Origin: Aquatica leii
Taxonomy: Eukaryota > Arthropoda > Insecta > Coleoptera > Lampyridae
DNA: 64,000 nucleotides
Direction: 5' to 3'
Assembly: GCA_035610365.1 (NCBI GenBank)
Contig: CM069435.1
Coordinates: forward strand, 12,699,123 to 12,763,122
Shown here: in pieces, positions 61,601 to 64,000 of the stretch
How positions within the stretch are numbered: position 1 is the stretch's first letter
Layout of the letters: the number at the start of each line of letters is the position of its first letter
Position numbers and translations under genes: made by a program
The notes under the pieces: generated by a model
Told to the model about the DNA's origin: nothing
The model's database searches: none
What the model saw: the letters and a program-made list of their open reading frames with translations, nothing else

Positions 61601-62340
61601 GACATTCTTACCACCAAATGCGAAAACCTCAGTCAAGACCAGCTGGTTAAAGTTAAAGTGTTGATCCAAGAGTACCAAGATGTGTTCGCGCTGGAGAGTG
61701 GCTCCAAAAGAAGAACTAACGTGGCGAAACATAAAATGAATACCGGAGACGTTCGGTCGATACAACCACATCTACGCCAACTTTCTTTGGCGAAAAGAAA
61801 AGAAGCCAAACAGATAATTACGGATATAGAAAGAGAAGGCGTGATTGAGCCTTTAGATTGTCTATGGGCGTCCCCAGTGGTACTTGTAAAGAAGAAAGAT
61901 AGATCAACAAGGTTTTGCGTAAACTACAGCCAGCTAAACGACGTGACGTGAAGAACAGCTACTTTTTTACTGAGAATTAACAATACGTTAGACACCCTGT
62001 CAGAATCTCAGTGGTTTTTCACATTAAATGTAAGAGTGGTTACTGGCAAGTAGAATTGGAACCGAAGAATCGTGAAAAACAGCTTTTACGATTTTAACTG
62101 GTTTCTGGCAGTTCACTGTGATGCCCTTCGGCCTGTGTAGCGCTCCTGCAACGTTCGAGCGTTTGATGGAGACCATCTTGCGCGGACTGTCTTAGTAGAC
62201 GTGCTTGGTTTACTTAGAAGACATGATCCTGGTTGGAAGGTCGTTTGAAGAGCATCTAAATAACTTAAAAAAAGTGTTTCAGCTATTACGTGAAGCAAAT
62301 CTAAAACTGAACCCAAAGAAATGCCAAGTATTTAAGAAAG
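61601..62340 (+). pseudogene. Ty3/Gypsy reverse transcriptase remnant
   Basis: It starts KVKVLIQEYQDVFALESGSK, then IEPLDCLWASPVVLVKKKDR and FCVNYSQLNDVT. A shifted part follows with VMPFGLCSAPATFERLMETI (motif B) and LVYLEDMILVGRSFEEHLNN. The catalytic box reads YLED instead of YLDD. The thumb reads ANLKLNPKKCQVFKK. At least four stops or shifts, so it is dead. Confidence 0.88.
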
Positions 62341-62716
62341 AATTGCTATAGTAAAGGCTGACTTAGACAAAATCCGAGTAGTGCAAGCATGGCCAAGACC
62401 AATCGACAACATCACGTCTGAAGTTTTCTTGGATTGTACACCTATTATAGACGATTTGTATCCGGATTTGCTAATATTGCCAAACGTTTGACAAAATTAA
62501 CCAAAGAAAGAGCAGAATTTAGATGCAGTAAAAACTACGAAAATGGTTTCCATCAACTAAAACAGACCCTAGTCACTTCGCCGATTTTAAGTTATCCAAA
62601 AGAAGAAGTAAAATTTGTTTTGGATACCTATGACAGCAGTCTGGCCATAGGCGCGGTCCTTTCGCAGGTTCAAGATAGACAAAAAAAAGTTATCGCGTAT
62701 TTTAGCAAGGTATTGT
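62341..62716 (+). pseudogene. Ty3/Gypsy RNase H remnant
   Basis: The plus strand reads YYRRFVSGFANIAKRLTKLT (connection), ENGFHQLKQTLVTSPILSYP, then FVLDTYDSSLAIGAVLSQVQ (RNase H aspartate in LDTYDSS, usually LDTDAS) and KKVIAYFSKVLS. It is then cut by Penelope end-repeat debris at about 62718. Confidence 0.88.
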
Positions 62717-62717
62717 C

Positions 62718-63204
62718 CATGTAATAGCGAAGGCTTCTACGACCGAAATCTTACTAAGAACTTCTCAAAAGTTAGGTTATCAACTTGTGAAACAAGCCAT
62801 AATCCAAACTCTGAAAAGGTTAGAAAGAAAACGATAACTTGAACAAGCAAACAAAAATCTAACAAAGAACCACTACAAAGTTAGGTAATCAACATGTGAA
62901 CCAAGCCAGATTCTAAACTCCGTAGAAGTGATAAGAATGTCTTCTGTGTTTGGACCGTGTCATTGTTGTTGTAACCGAAGTTGCCAACGTTTCGCCCACT
63001 TTCGTAAGAGGCTTTATCAGGGCGTAAGATAAATTGCAAAACTCAAACAAGTAACCGAAATCTAACTATGAACTTCTTAAAAGTTAGGTTATCAACTTGT
63101 GAAACAAGCCATAGAAGAACTTCTACGGAGTTTAGAATCTGGCTTGGTTCACAAGTTGATTACCTAACTCTGTAGTGTTAGATTTTCGTTTGCTTTTTCA
63201 AGTT
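62718..63204. mobile_element. Penelope terminal-repeat debris inside the Gypsy pol
   Basis: It contains, in order, the tail (TGTAATAGCGAAGGCTTC), 3' non-coding sequence in minus sense, the terminal segment with the hammerhead-like motif, a second partial non-coding copy, then an inverted piece (GAATCTGGCTTGGTTCACAA). All are 85-95% similar by eye to 15744..16040 and 20960..21100. No Penelope coding sequence is present. It separates the RNase H from the integrase core, and the finger region of the Gypsy is missing, so a deletion accompanied it. Confidence 0.88.
62983..63023 (-). ncRNA. Decayed hammerhead motif
   Basis: The minus strand gives GCC-CTGATAA-A, stem II GCCTCTT-ACGA-AAGTGGGC, GAAA-CGTT-GGC. 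The invariant CUGAUGA box has become CUGAUAA, which should abolish cleavage. The stem II change C to T also weakens pairing. Confidence 0.7.
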
Positions 63205-63850
63205 TCAATAGATTATTTCACGAAATGGACAAAGGCTTATGCCATACCCAATCAATAAGCAACTACAGTCGCAGACGTATTAGTGAAAGTGGAGTTCCGT
63301 TAAAATTACACTCCGACCAAGACCGCAACTATGAGTCTGGGCTGTTTCAAAAAGATTGCCGACTGTTGGGAATTCAGAAAACTAGAACGACGCTTCTCCA
63401 TCTGATGGCATGGGTGAGCGGATGAATGAAACAATGGGAAAATACTTAACCAAAGTAGTGTCCAAACACCAAAGAAACTGGGATCAGTAATTGCACTTTT
63501 TTCTAATGGCATACCAATCATCTGTTTACAAAAGCACAGGCAAACACATCCTGTGTTATGCTCGTTCGCAAAATACGACTATCTCCAATTTGGAGAAAAA
63601 CCGGAAGATAAAGAAGCTTGAGAAGACTACGTCAGTAACCTGAACAAGAAGCTGAACAAAGTACATGTGGAGGTCCTTCAAAAAAGACTACGTCAGCAAC
63701 TTGATGAAGAGAGTAGACGAGGTACATGAAGCGATTTGGAAAAACATGCAAATTGCCAGCGACAGAATGAAAACCAGATATGACGTCAAGGCACAAAATG
63801 GTGGGTTTTAACCTGGCGACATGGTATGATTGTATAATCCCCAAAGAAGA
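63205..63850 (+). pseudogene. Ty3/Gypsy integrase core and C-terminal remnant
   Basis: It begins SIDYFTKWTKAYAIPNQ (core, normally VDYFTKW.EAYA.PNQ), with the D1 region upstream lost. Shifted frames follow: KLHSDQDRNYESGLFQKDCR (D2 region, family H(S/T)DQG..FES), RTTLLHLMAWVSG and MNETMGKYLTKVV. Late sequence includes KSTGKHILCYARSQNT. It has many stops. Confidence 0.82.
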
Positions 63851-63861
63851 CGTGGTTTGTT

Positions 63862-64000
63862 GCCTTAAATGAGAGATTATTTGATCAACTTTGTTTAGAA
63901 AATGATGATGACTATAATTGTTTACTACTTAACACAGAAGTACTTTGGTTATCTAAAAGTGCATGTTTGGATCGCTTTTATTCGCTCTTTGATTCAGTGT
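63862..64000 (+). pseudogene. hAT-like transposase (ZBED5/SCAND3 type), cut by right edge
   Basis: The last 139 bp read ALNERLFDQLCLENDDDYNC, then LLLNTEVLWLSKSACLDRFY and SLFDSV with no stop. This matches the conserved block of ZBED5/SCAND3/FAM200-like hAT-derived transposases (family L.FHTEVRWLSKG..L.R...L). The R of VRWLSKG is replaced by L. The rest lies outside the window, so whether it is an active gene, a domesticated one or a fragment is unknown. Confidence 0.75.

Overview
This is an AT-rich, intron-bearing animal genome window, most likely from an arthropod and probably an insect. The repeat content points that way: Penelope, BEL/Pao, Ty3/Gypsy, several LINE families, hAT, piggyBac and a pogo-like MITE. 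The species cannot be fixed from the sequence. Nothing looks bacterial or viral, and no rRNA, tRNA or CRISPR array was seen.

The only convincing host gene is a short-chain dehydrogenase/reductase (SDR) of the DHRS4 type. It occurs three times in the same direction. Copy 1 (22766..30375) and copy 2 (40366..48167) each have six intact exons with GT-AG introns, coding for 276 and 277 residues. Copy 3 (58620..58984) shows exons 1-2 and runs off the right edge. In each copy intron 2 is several kb long and holds old transposons. Copies 1 and 2 share those insertions (a gypsy-type LTR, a BEL pol fragment, a LINE) and a gypsy integrase tail just downstream. The gene was therefore duplicated with its repeat-filled intron, and each copy changed afterwards.

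Almost everything else is nested mobile DNA.
- 1-3 kb: LINE remnant and AT-rich spacer.
- 3.0-5.7 kb: minus-strand Gypsy pol split by a solo LTR (4013..5018, TSD GGCT).
- 5.4-10.8 kb: a composite repeat with a gag gene and a 240-bp LTR. It recurs at 31.5-37.5 kb, where it carries a pogo-like MITE whose empty site is preserved at 6462.
- 10.9-14.5 kb: a Penelope fragment, then a Gypsy remnant with an integrase ORF and a 51-bp hairpin minisatellite.
- 14.5-22.6 kb: a TIR transposon of a superfamily I cannot assign. Its transposase ORF is split by a young head-to-head pair of Penelope-like elements (15744..21312, 13-bp TSD) with hammerhead-ribozyme motifs in the terminal repeats. The right-hand Penelope copy keeps an uninterrupted 843-codon frame.
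- 38-40 kb: LTR and LINE debris.
- 49.3-57.9 kb: a hAT element split by a purine-skewed LINE and a piggyBac.
- 59.8-63.9 kb: a degenerate Gypsy with Penelope end-repeat debris inside, then the edge of another hAT-like transposase.

The most interesting items are the Penelope inverted pair with its graded set of hammerhead motifs, the double-hairpin minisatellite with compensatory stem changes, the unassigned TIR transposon, and the SDR triplication with a transposon-loaded intron.
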